From contig NZ_QTQI01000029.1 in the NCBI RefSeq assembly GCF_003853705.1, positions 1 through 64,000 of the forward strand: DNA of 64,000 nucleotides. The letters run 5' to 3'. Below, piece by piece: positions 57,265-64,000 of the stretch. The notes below the pieces were generated by a model. The model saw only the letters and a program-made list of their open reading frames with translations. It was not told where the DNA came from and did not search any database. The position numbers and the translations under genes are program-made. Numbering within the stretch: position 1 is the first letter of the stretch; the number at the start of each line of letters is the position of its first letter. The DNA comes from Burkholderia sp. Bp8992. Lineage in GTDB: Bacteria > Pseudomonadota > Gammaproteobacteria > Burkholderiales > Burkholderiaceae.

Positions 57265-57624
57265 TTGATACGACATCGGCGCGTCGCCGGTAAACACATT
57301 CCGCAACATCCGTCGAATCGCGCTGACGGTTGGCGGCACGCGCGTGGTTGAACCGCTGACCGTCCGCGCGGACGAACGCGCGGGCGGCGCATGGCGCGCC
57401 GCCTTCCGTTGGCGGTTGGCGCCCGCCGTTGTCCGCAACCCGCGCCCGCCGCCACGCCCCTTTCTGCACGCGCCCGTCTTCCGCATACCCGCAAGCCGTG
57501 CGCCGGTCTGCCTGCCTCGCCGGACCCTTTCCCCGTTTCCTCCGATCAATCCGGCCCCGCGCGGCTCGGGTTTGTCTCGATGAATTTACCCGTTGCGGAC
57601 TTTTTTGTTGTCGTAGTATCGCGA

Positions 57625-57654
57625 TTGACAACACTTGTTGCACTAATGTCTAAT
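57625..57654 (+). promoter_or_regulatory. Sigma-70-like promoter of the ABC/C45 operon
   Basis: TTGACA and TCTAAT (5 of 6 to TATAAT) are separated by 18 bases. The expected start point near 57661 gives a leader of about 80 bases to the binding-protein ATG. Confidence 0.6.
57629..57640. promoter_or_regulatory. Inverted repeat CAACA-N2-TGTTG
   Basis: It overlaps the -35 box of the promoter at 57625-57654. Shares the CAACA half-site with the repeat at 57656-57670, so both may bind one repressor. Confidence 0.45.
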
Positions 57655-57655
57655 T

Positions 57656-57670
57656 CAACATCGCATGTTG
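57656..57670. promoter_or_regulatory. Inverted repeat CAACAT-N3-ATGTTG
   Basis: A perfect 6-bp inverted repeat at the expected transcription start. Together with the site at 57629 it brackets the promoter. Confidence 0.45.
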
Positions 57671-57742
57671 CGGTGCGGCTTGATGTCGTCGTTCCGCCGG
57701 CCCGTTGGCCGGTTACATCGCTCAATCATGCGGAGAGAAACC

Positions 57743-58495
57743 ATGAGTCGCCGTTCCTTCCTGAAAGTCATCGCGGTCGTCGCCGCGCTCGGCGCCAGCC
57801 TCGCACACGCGGATACCAAGACGCTCGTCGTCGGCACCGATACGTCGTTCATGCCGTTCGAGTTCAAGCAGGGCGACAAGTACGTCGGCTTCGATCTCGA
57901 CCTGTGGGCCGAGATCGCGAAGGACCAGGGCTGGAAATACACGATCCAGCCGATGGATTTCGCGGGCCTGATCCCGGCGCTGCAGACGCAGAACATCGAC
58001 GTCGCGCTGTCGGGGATGACGATCAAGGAGGAGCGCAAGAAGGCGATCGACTTCTCCGCGCCGTATTACGACAGCGGCCTCGCGGCGATGGTGCAGGCGG
58101 GCAACACGTCGATCAAGTCGATCGACGACCTGAACGGCAAGGTGATCGCCGCGAAGACGGGCACCGCGACGATCGACTGGATCAAGGCGCACCTGAAGCC
58201 GAAGGAGATCCGCCAGTTCCCGAACATCGACCAGGCCTACCTCGCGCTCGAAGCCGGCCGCGTCGACGCGGCGATGCACGACACGCCGAACGTGCTGTTC
58301 TTCGTGAACAACGAAGGCAAGGGCAAGGTGCAGGTCGCGGGCCAGCCGGTCAGCGGCGACAAGTATGGAATCGGCTTCCCGAAGGGCAGCGCGCTCGTGC
58401 CGAAGGTAAATGCGTCGCTCGTGAAGATCAAGGCCGACGGCCGCTACGCGCAGATCTACAAGAAGTGGTTCGGCGCCGAGCCGCCGAAGATGTGA
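57743..58495 (+). CDS. Glutamine/polar amino-acid ABC transporter binding protein (GlnH-like)
   Basis: A 250-residue periplasmic binding protein with a Sec signal peptide (MSRRSFLKV to SLAHA, about 23 residues). The family motif FEFKQGDKYVGFDLDLWAEI is near residue 40. The binding segments AGLIPALQTQNIDVALSGMT and the C-terminal IYKKWFG are typical. GGAGAG lies about 6 bases before ATG. The ligand is a polar amino acid or related amide; the downstream genes make glutamine alone uncertain. Confidence 0.85.
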   Translation: MSRRSFLKVIAVVAALGASLAHADTKTLVVGTDTSFMPFEFKQGDKYVGFDLDLWAEIAKDQGWKYTIQPMDFAGLIPALQTQNIDVALSGMTIKEERKKAIDFSAPYYDSGLAAMVQAGNTSIKSIDDLNGKVIAAKTGTATIDWIKAHLKPKEIRQFPNIDQAYLALEAGRVDAAMHDTPNVLFFVNNEGKGKVQVAGQPVSGDKYGIGFPKGSALVPKVNASLVKIKADGRYAQIYKKWFGAEPPKM

Positions 58496-58512
58496 GCGTG
58501 ACCGCGCGCCAT

Positions 58513-58534
58513 GGCGCGGCCGGGTGGCCGCGCC
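58513..58534 (+). other. Hairpin between the binding-protein and permease genes
   Basis: GGCGCGGCC-N4-GGCCGCGCC is a 9-bp stem 17 bases after the binding-protein stop. Such hairpins usually keep the binding-protein message more abundant than the rest of the operon. Confidence 0.5.
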
Positions 58535-58561
58535 GGTCTTGAATCGAACGGGGAGCAACAA

Positions 58562-59218
58562 GTGAATTTCGATTGGTCGGCGATATGGGCGGCGTTGCCG
58601 GACCTGATGGACGGGGTCCGGTTGACGGTGTTCATCGCATTTTTCGGGCTGGTGGGCGGGTTCATCGTCGGGATGGTCGCGGGGATGTTCCGCGCGTACG
58701 GACCGAAGGCGATGAACGTGCTCGCACAGGTTTATATTGAACTGATCCGCGGCACGCCGATCGTCGTGCAGGTGATGTTCCTGTATTTCGCGCTGCCGCT
58801 GCTCGCGCATATCCGCATCGACGGCCTGACGGCCGCGATCATCGCGATCACGGTGAATTCGGGCGCGTATCTGGCGGAAGTCGTGCGCGGCGCGCTGCTG
58901 TCGATCCCGAAGGGGCTGACGGAAGCGGGGCTCGCGATGGGGCTGTCGATGCCGCGCGTGCTGCTGAAGATCGTCGGGCCGCTGGCGTTCCGGCGGCTGA
59001 TTCCGCCGCTCGGCAACCAGTGCATCGTGAGCCTGAAGGACACGTCGCTGTTCATCGTGATCGGCGTCGGCGAACTGACGCGCAAGGGGCAGGAAATCAT
59101 CGCGGGCAATTTCCAGGCGGTCGAGATCTGGAGTGCGGTGGCCGTCATTTACCTGATATTGACCGGCGTGATGACGCTGACGCTTCGGCTCGTCGAAAAG
59201 CGGATGAGAATCTTATGA
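58562..59218 (+). CDS. Polar amino-acid ABC transporter permease (GlnP-like)
   Basis: A 218-residue membrane permease with about five segments. The EAA motif that contacts the ATPase is [20 protein letters not shown]. The start is GTG with GGGGAG about seven bases upstream. It overlaps the next gene by four bases. Only one permease gene is present, so the transporter should use a homodimer. Confidence 0.87.
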   Translation: MNFDWSAIWAALPDLMDGVRLTVFIAFFGLVGGFIVGMVAGMFRAYGPKAMNVLAQVYIELIRGTPIVVQVMFLYFALPLLAHIRIDGLTAAIIAITVNSGAYLAEVVRGALLSIPKGLTEAGLAMGLSMPRVLLKIVGPLAFRRLIPPLGNQCIVSLKDTSLFIVIGVGELTRKGQEIIAGNFQAVEIWSAVAVIYLILTGVMTLTLRLVEKRMRIL

Positions 59219-59943
59219 GCATGATCGAATTCCAGAACGTGTCGAAGAGCTTCGGCCACGTACCGGTGCTGAAGCATATCGACCTGAAGATCGACGCGGG
59301 CGAGGTGGTCGTCGTGATCGGTCCGTCGGGCTCGGGCAAGTCGACGATGTTGCGCTGTATCAACGCGCTCGAGAAAATCACGGGCGGCGAGCTGCTCGTC
59401 GACGGCCAGAGCGTGCGCGGCAACGCGACGACGATCCGCAACATCCGGCTCGAGGCCGGCATGGTGTTCCAGCAATTCAACCTGTTTCCGCAAATGACCG
59501 CGCTCGAGAACGTGATGTTCGGGCCGATGCAGGTGCGCGGTGCGTCGCGCGCCGAAGCACGCGACCAGGCGATGGCGCTGCTCGACAAGGTCGGCCTCGA
59601 ATCGCGCGCGAATCATTATCCGTCGGAGCTGTCGGGCGGCCAGCAGCAGCGCGTCGCGATCGCGCGAGCGCTCGCGATCCGGCCGCGGCTGATGCTGTTC
59701 GACGAGCCGACGTCGGCACTCGATCCGGAGTTGCGTCACGAAGTGCTGAAAGTGATGCAGGATCTCGCGACCGAAGGCATGACGATGATCGTCGTCACGC
59801 ACGAGATCGGCTTCGCGAAACGGGTCGGTACGCGGCTGCTGTTCATGGATCAGGGCGGCATTGCCGAGGACGGCCATCCGGTCGACCTGATCGACCGGCC
59901 GCCGACGCCGCGCCTGAAGGAATTCCTGAAACACGTCTCCTGA
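59215..59943 (+). CDS. Polar amino-acid ABC transporter ATPase (GlnQ-like)
   Basis: A 242-residue ATPase. Walker A is GPSGSGKST, the Q-loop [11 protein letters not shown], the signature LSGGQQQR, Walker [13 protein letters not shown] and the His switch VTHEIG. The fit to the PAO/GlnQ family is complete. It overlaps the permease gene (ATGA) and is followed by the C45 hydrolase gene 20 bases later. Confidence 0.92.
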   Translation: MSMIEFQNVSKSFGHVPVLKHIDLKIDAGEVVVVIGPSGSGKSTMLRCINALEKITGGELLVDGQSVRGNATTIRNIRLEAGMVFQQFNLFPQMTALENVMFGPMQVRGASRAEARDQAMALLDKVGLESRANHYPSELSGGQQQRVAIARALAIRPRLMLFDEPTSALDPELRHEVLKVMQDLATEGMTMIVVTHEIGFAKRVGTRLLFMDQGGIAEDGHPVDLIDRPPTPRLKEFLKHVS

Positions 59944-59963
59944 ACGGAACCGAACCCGCCGAC

Positions 59964-61013
59964 ATGCCGCTTTCCCTTTCTCCCGTCATCGCCGGTGCGC
60001 CGTTCGACATCGGCGTGCGCCTCGGCGAGCTTGCCCGCCCCGTATTCGACGCGTACATGCAGCAGAGCAGCGCATGGCAGGCCGTGCGCCGCTGGCGCGG
60101 CCATCCGTTCGTCGCCGCGCTGCGGCAGGCCGCGCTGGCCGCGTACCCCGATCTCGTCGCGGAACTGGACGGAATCGCGGCGGGCGTCGGCTGGCCGGCC
60201 GAGGACATCTTTTTGTGGAACTGCCGCGGCGAGTTGATCCACAACGCGCCGGACGGCTGCACGACGCTTGCCGCGCGCGATGCGAACGGCACGCGCTGGA
60301 TCGCGCACAACGAGGACGGCGATCCGTTCCTGCGCGAGCGTTGCCTGCTCGTCGACGTGCAGCCGGCGGGCAAGCCGGGCTTCATCAGTTTCTATTACCC
60401 CGGTTCGCTGCCGGGCCATACGTTCGCCGCGAATCACGCGGGCATCGCGCAGGCGATCAACAACCTGCGGATCCGTACGCCGGCGCCGGGCGTGCCGCGC
60501 ATGATCCTCGCGCGTGCGGTGCTCGACGCGACGTCGCTCGACGCGGCCGCCGACGTGCTGCGCGTGCATGCGCGAGCGAGCGGTTTTCATCACACGCTCG
60601 GCGCGACCGGCGATGAGCGCTTGCTGAGCATCGAGGCGAGCGTCGCGCGCTGTTCGGTCGTCGACGTCGCGCACCTCAGCGGGCACGCGAATCATCTCGT
60701 GCATCCCGGTTGCGAGGCGGAAGCGCAGATCGTCACGCAATCGTCGGCCGACCGCCAGCGCCGCGTCGACGCGTTGACGCCCGGCATCGACACGGTCGAC
60801 GCAGCCGCGCTGCTGCGCGTGCTCGGCGATCGCGCGCCCGAAGGGCTGCCGATCTATCGCGACGATCCGGCCGATCCCGACGACGAGAACACGCTCGCGA
60901 CCGCGGTGTTCGAGATTCATGACACCGCGATCGATTTCACCGTCCATCAACACGGCACGCAGCGTTTCGCGACGCGCATCGTGCCGACCGGACGCGCGCA
61001 CGACGCGTCCTGA
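59964..61013 (+). CDS. C45-family N-terminal-nucleophile acyltransferase/amidohydrolase
   Basis: A 349-residue protein of the C45 family (acyl-CoA:6-aminopenicillanic acid acyltransferase type). Self-cleavage should occur before Cys99 (APDGCTTLAAR), exposing the Cys as nucleophile of the larger fragment. The AHNEDGDPF and FAANHAGIAQAINNL stretches match the family. No signal peptide, so it acts in the cytoplasm. It is transcribed with an amino-acid ABC importer and a class III aminotransferase, suggesting hydrolysis of an imported N-acyl amino compound to a free amine. The actual substrate is unknown. Confidence 0.8.
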   Translation: MPLSLSPVIAGAPFDIGVRLGELARPVFDAYMQQSSAWQAVRRWRGHPFVAALRQAALAAYPDLVAELDGIAAGVGWPAEDIFLWNCRGELIHNAPDGCTTLAARDANGTRWIAHNEDGDPFLRERCLLVDVQPAGKPGFISFYYPGSLPGHTFAANHAGIAQAINNLRIRTPAPGVPRMILARAVLDATSLDAAADVLRVHARASGFHHTLGATGDERLLSIEASVARCSVVDVAHLSGHANHLVHPGCEAEAQIVTQSSADRQRRVDALTPGIDTVDAAALLRVLGDRAPEGLPIYRDDPADPDDENTLATAVFEIHDTAIDFTVHQHGTQRFATRIVPTGRAHDAS

Positions 61014-61028
61014 TCCATGAGGCAACGC

Positions 61029-62363
61029 ATGACGACCGTTTTCCATCGCGCCCCGCGCGCCACCTTGCCCGTCGCCGTCGCAGGCGACGGCATCGAGATC
61101 GTCGATTCGACCGGCAAACGCTATATCGACGCGTGCGGCGGTGCGGCCGTGTCGTGTCTCGGCCACAGCAACCAGCGCGTGATCGATGCGATCAAGCGGC
61201 AGGCGCAGCAACTGGCGTATGCACATACGTCGTTCTTCACGACCGACGTGGCCGAGGAACTGGCCGACCGGCTCGTCGACGCCGCGCCGGCCGGCCTCGA
61301 GCACGTGTACTTCGTGTCGGGCGGCTCCGAGGCGATCGAGGCCGCGCTGAAGCTCGCGCGCCAGTATTTCGTCGAGAAGGGCGAGCCGCAGCGCCGGCAT
61401 TTCATCGCGCGGCGGCAGAGCTATCATGGCAACACGCTCGGCGCACTTGCGATCGGCGGCAATGCCTGGCGGCGCGAGCCGTTCCTGCCGCTGCTGATCG
61501 AAGCGCACCACGTGAGCCCGTGCTATGCGTATCGCGACCAGCAGGCGGGCGAAACCGACGAGGCGTATGCGCAGCGCCTCGCGGACGAGCTCGAACGGAA
61601 GATCGTCGAACTCGGCGCGGAAAGCGTCGCGGCGTTCGTCGCGGAGACGGTTGTGGGCGCAACGGCCGGCGCGGTGCCGCCGGTGCGCACGTACCTGAAG
61701 AAGATTCGCGCGGTGTGCGACAAGTACGGCGTGCTGCTGATCCTCGACGAGATCATGTCAGGGATGGGGCGTACGGGTTATCTGTACGCGTGCGAAGAAG
61801 ACGACGTCGCGCCCGACCTGCTGACGATCGCGAAAGGCCTCGGCGCAGGCTACCAGCCGATCGGCGCGACGCTCGTCAGCGACCGCATCTACCGGACGAT
61901 CGTCGACGGCTCGGGTTTCTTCCAGCATGGCCATACGTATCTTGGCCATGCGACTGCGTGTGCGGCCGCGCTGGAAGTACAGCGCGTGATCGCCGAAGAG
62001 AAGCTGCTCGACAACGTGAAGGCGCGCGGCGAGCAACTGCGTGCATCGTTGCGCGAGCACTACGGCGCGCATCCGCATGTCGGCGATGTGCGCGGCCGCG
62101 GGCTGTTCGTCGGCGTCGAACTCGTGCGCGATCGCGAGACCAAGGCGACGTTCGATCCCGCGCTGAAGCTGCATGCAGCGGTCAAGCGCGAAGCGATGCA
62201 GCGCGGGCTGATGGTGTATCCGATGGGCGGCACGATCGACGGCGTCCACGGCGATCACATCCTGATTGCGCCGCCGTTCATCAGCACCGCGCAGCAGATC
62301 GACACGATCGTCGAGCGGCTGTCCGGCGCGATCGGCGCGGCGCTCGCGTCGGCCGGCGCGTGA
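61029..62363 (+). CDS. Class III aminotransferase
   Basis: A 444-residue PLP transaminase of the omega-amino-acid/diamine group. PLP Lys269 lies in LLTIAKGLGAGYQPIG, and the preceding segment ILDEIMSGMGRTGYLYACEE provides the cofactor Asp. SFFTTDVAEELADRL and SGGSEAIEAALKLARQYF are also typical. The start MTTVFHR is chosen because GAGG is six bases upstream; an earlier ATG at 61017 is possible. It is 15 bases downstream of the C45 gene and probably deaminates the product. Confidence 0.88.
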   Translation: MTTVFHRAPRATLPVAVAGDGIEIVDSTGKRYIDACGGAAVSCLGHSNQRVIDAIKRQAQQLAYAHTSFFTTDVAEELADRLVDAAPAGLEHVYFVSGGSEAIEAALKLARQYFVEKGEPQRRHFIARRQSYHGNTLGALAIGGNAWRREPFLPLLIEAHHVSPCYAYRDQQAGETDEAYAQRLADELERKIVELGAESVAAFVAETVVGATAGAVPPVRTYLKKIRAVCDKYGVLLILDEIMSGMGRTGYLYACEEDDVAPDLLTIAKGLGAGYQPIGATLVSDRIYRTIVDGSGFFQHGHTYLGHATACAAALEVQRVIAEEKLLDNVKARGEQLRASLREHYGAHPHVGDVRGRGLFVGVELVRDRETKATFDPALKLHAAVKREAMQRGLMVYPMGGTIDGVHGDHILIAPPFISTAQQIDTIVERLSGAIGAALASAGA

Positions 62364-62379
62364 ACCCCGACCTCACTGC

Positions 62380-62943
62380 ATGCTCACCATGACAAACAGA
62401 CTGCCACCGTTCGATCCCGCATCGGCCACCGATGAACAGAAGGCCGTGCTGGCCGACATCCTCAGCGGCCCGCGCGGCAACCTGAACGGGCCGTTTCTCG
62501 GCTGGATCGCGAGCCCCGAGCTGGCCCAGCACGCGCAGAAGCTCGGCGCGTTCTGCCGCTATCGCACGGGCCTGCCGCTGCGGCTGTCGGAGCTCGCGAT
62601 CCTCGTGACGGCCGCGCGCTGGCGCTCACAGGCCGAGTGGCACATCCATCATCCGATCGCGCTCGACGCAGGCGTGCCGGCCGCGACGGCCGACGCGATC
62701 CGGCTCGGCGTCGCGCCCGCATTCGAATCGGACGACGATGCGCTGATCCATGCGTTCGCGAGCGAGTTGTACGACACGCGCCGCGTGAGCGATGCGACGT
62801 TCGCGCGTGCGCAGGCACGCTTCGGCCACGAGACCGTCGTGAACCTCGTTGCGCTGCTCGGCTATTACGCGCTCGTCGCGATGACGCTGAACACGTTCGG
62901 CATGCGTGCGGACGGACAAACTGATTTGCCGTTTCCGGAGTGA
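62380..62943 (+). CDS. Carboxymuconolactone decarboxylase/AhpD-family protein
   Basis: A 187-residue helical protein of the CMD/AhpD superfamily (LSELAILVTAARWRSQAEWH is the typical core). The redox Cys-x-x-Cys of AhpD is not seen, so a peroxidase role is unlikely; it fits the 4-carboxymuconolactone decarboxylase-like group. ATG 62380 or 62389 could be the start; neither has a strong ribosome site. Last gene of the ABC-C45-aminotransferase operon; role unknown. Confidence 0.75.
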   Translation: MLTMTNRLPPFDPASATDEQKAVLADILSGPRGNLNGPFLGWIASPELAQHAQKLGAFCRYRTGLPLRLSELAILVTAARWRSQAEWHIHHPIALDAGVPAATADAIRLGVAPAFESDDDALIHAFASELYDTRRVSDATFARAQARFGHETVVNLVALLGYYALVAMTLNTFGMRADGQTDLPFPE

Positions 62944-63103
62944 CGATTGTGCGTTGATCGTGCCGGAACCGGGGTGGCGAACCGTCCGACGAATGCCCGC
63001 CGACGTGTTGCCGTCAGCAATGCAACCAAATGTATTCGTACGAGATCAACGCGCATTGGCCGCGTATGATGGCTTGTTCACATCGATAGGTCGGTGAGCA
63101 AGC

Positions 63104-63886
63104 ATGACGAGTACCCGTAAAACCATGATGATTGCCGGCGGGCTCCTGGTAGCCGCGGCCGGCACTGCCTACGTGATGCTTCTGCGCGCGGACCACCGTG
63201 CGATCGAAGACGCCGGTATCGGCGATTCGGCCGCACCGGTTGCCGCGGCGCCCGCGAGCAACGATCACGCGGTGCAGGGCGCAATCGCGCCGCCGGCACC
63301 GGCCGCCGCGACGGCGCCGAAGCAGGCGGCTGCCGCGCCGCCTCCCGCACCAACCGCACCCACGCCCGCGCCGGCCGCAACCGCGCGCGTCGACGCCGCG
63401 CCTGCGCCGGTTCCGGTCGTCAGCGACAAGCCGCAACCGGTGACGAAGCCGGCCGCGCCGCCGCCGAAGGTCAACGTCGTGACGGTGGAGGCGCAGGATT
63501 CGACCCCACCAGCGCCCGCTCCGGCACCGGCTGCCAAATCCGCTCAATCGACTGCGCCCGCGCAGGTCACGCAACGGGCGCCGCGCAAGCGCGATGGCCT
63601 CGAACGCCACGCAGCCGCCGCGCCGCCGACTGCGACGAAATCCGAAACGCCGGAGACGGCCGCGCTCGTCAGGGAATCGGCGAAGCTCGATCCGTCGTTG
63701 CCGCCCCCGTCGATGTCATCGGTGTCGTCGATGCCGACGAGCACCGGTTCGTATCGGCAGGGCGGTTCGTCGTCCGGCGCGAATCCGGTGGCGGCCGCGA
63801 TGACCGAGCAACTGGTCAGGCAGTCGAGCAGTTTCAAGTCGACGGCGCCCGCGCCGGCGGACGGCGGCCCGAGCGCGACCAAGTAA
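63104..63886 (+). CDS. Membrane-anchored proline/alanine-rich hypothetical protein
   Basis: A 260-residue protein with one N-terminal membrane segment (about residues 8-27, IAGGLLVAAAGTAYVMLL) and a long Pro/Ala-rich periplasmic linker (about 45-170), ending in a Ser-rich tail. There is no recognisable folded domain. Such architecture often spans the periplasm (compare TonB-like linkers), but the TonB C-terminal domain is not seen. Confidence 0.65.
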   Translation: MTSTRKTMMIAGGLLVAAAGTAYVMLLRADHRAIEDAGIGDSAAPVAAAPASNDHAVQGAIAPPAPAAATAPKQAAAAPPPAPTAPTPAPAATARVDAAPAPVPVVSDKPQPVTKPAAPPPKVNVVTVEAQDSTPPAPAPAPAAKSAQSTAPAQVTQRAPRKRDGLERHAAAAPPTATKSETPETAALVRESAKLDPSLPPPSMSSVSSMPTSTGSYRQGGSSSGANPVAAAMTEQLVRQSSSFKSTAPAPADGGPSATK

Positions 63887-63911
63887 CCGCGCACGCCTTC
63901 GGCATAAAAAG

Positions 63912-63943
63912 GGCCCCGCATGCCGACCAAAGCATGCGGGGCC
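63912..63943 (-). terminator. Intrinsic terminator oriented for the minus strand
   Basis: GGCCCCGCATGC and GCATGCGGGGCC form a perfect 12-bp stem with an 8-base loop. An A-tract on its left (63906-63910) becomes a T-tract on the minus strand, the standard intrinsic terminator. It should end a transcript entering from beyond 64000, and may also end the gene at 63104. Confidence 0.8.
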
Positions 63944-63981
63944 AAGAGAGACAAACTTTGATGTCTGCGGGCTGACGTCCG

Positions 63982-64000
63982 TTATGCGGCAACCGCTTCT
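63982..64000 (-). CDS. Possible 3' end of a minus-strand gene entering the window
   Basis: A minus-strand TAA stop at 63982-63984 is preceded by codons reading E-A-V-A-A. It lies about 40 bases before the minus-oriented terminator at 63912-63943. Only five codons are visible, so identity cannot be told. Confidence 0.4.

Larger units (their letters stand above)
57265..57742. other. 478-bp region upstream of the amino-acid ABC operon
   Basis: No supported gene. The 3' half is AT-richer and holds the putative glnH promoter (57625-57654) with two CAACA-type inverted repeats. The 5' 330 bases are proline/arginine shadow frames only. Confidence 0.5.

Noticed and set aside
53743-57549. 1268-residue minus-strand frame opposite the tandem ABC gene
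   Set aside because: Shadow of codon bias; composition dominated by Arg/His/Gln/Ala with no membrane or domain pattern.

Overview
The window reads as chromosomal DNA of a Burkholderia-like betaproteobacterium. GC content is very high with strong G/C third-codon bias, which produces long antisense shadow frames. The gene families also fit: the nic cluster, the mmsA/mmsB pair, DUF969/DUF979, AspA/AnsP and many LysR regulators. Genus is an inference from gene content; no rRNA was available to check it. I see no rRNA, tRNA, CRISPR array, insertion sequence or integrase. The only decayed gene I recognise is a vapC toxin remnant.

Layout. 1-122 is a C/G homopolymer run, probably a contig-end artefact. 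123-887 encodes a DUF4397 lipoprotein. 1184-13821 is a nicotinate (vitamin B3) degradation island: nicT and nicR, a minus-strand operon nicE-D-X-F-B and a plus-strand operon nicC-A-cytochrome c. Together they take nicotinate through 6-hydroxynicotinate, 2,5-dihydroxypyridine, N-formylmaleamate, maleamate and maleate to fumarate. Four copies of an AGTGTGTACRCT-like site lie before nicT, nicR, nicE and nicC. 14511-19492 holds mmsB, mmsA, an MHS-type transporter and a divergent LysR regulator. 19587-22744 holds an SRPBCC protein, a HAD dehalogenase, an isochorismatase-like hydrolase and its LysR regulator. 23144-27531 is a c-di-GMP block: a GAF-PAS-GGDEF-EAL protein facing a WspF/WspR-like pair. 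28693-31364 is a DUF969-DUF979-DUF2891 operon. 31977-34202 is a TonB-dependent siderophore receptor. 34524-39737 is an asparagine/aspartate island (asparaginase, LysR, AspA, AnsP). 41324-46414 is a compact five-gene chemosensory-like operon. 47289-53605 mixes LysR regulators, a DHA2 efflux pump, a crotonase, alanine racemase and a MAPEG protein. 53725-57264 encodes one polypeptide containing two complete ABC exporter halves. 57743-62943 is an amino-acid ABC importer followed by a C45 N-terminal-nucleophile hydrolase, a class III aminotransferase and an AhpD-like protein.

How the genes work together. Most blocks follow one pattern: a small catabolic operon with a linked regulator and a dedicated transporter. 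Two of them (nicotinate and asparagine) end in fumarate. The least conventional parts are three. First, the nicotinate dehydrogenase is split: one gene keeps the molybdopterin domain, while the cytochrome gene carries a vestige of a second molybdopterin domain. Second, the 41-46 kb operon combines a membrane Hpt/ATPase kinase lacking a CheW-like domain, a minimal MCP tip, two CheX-like proteins with identical C-terminal tails, and a CheY. Third, the 57.7-62.9 kb operon looks like an uptake-and-deacylation route whose substrate I cannot name.
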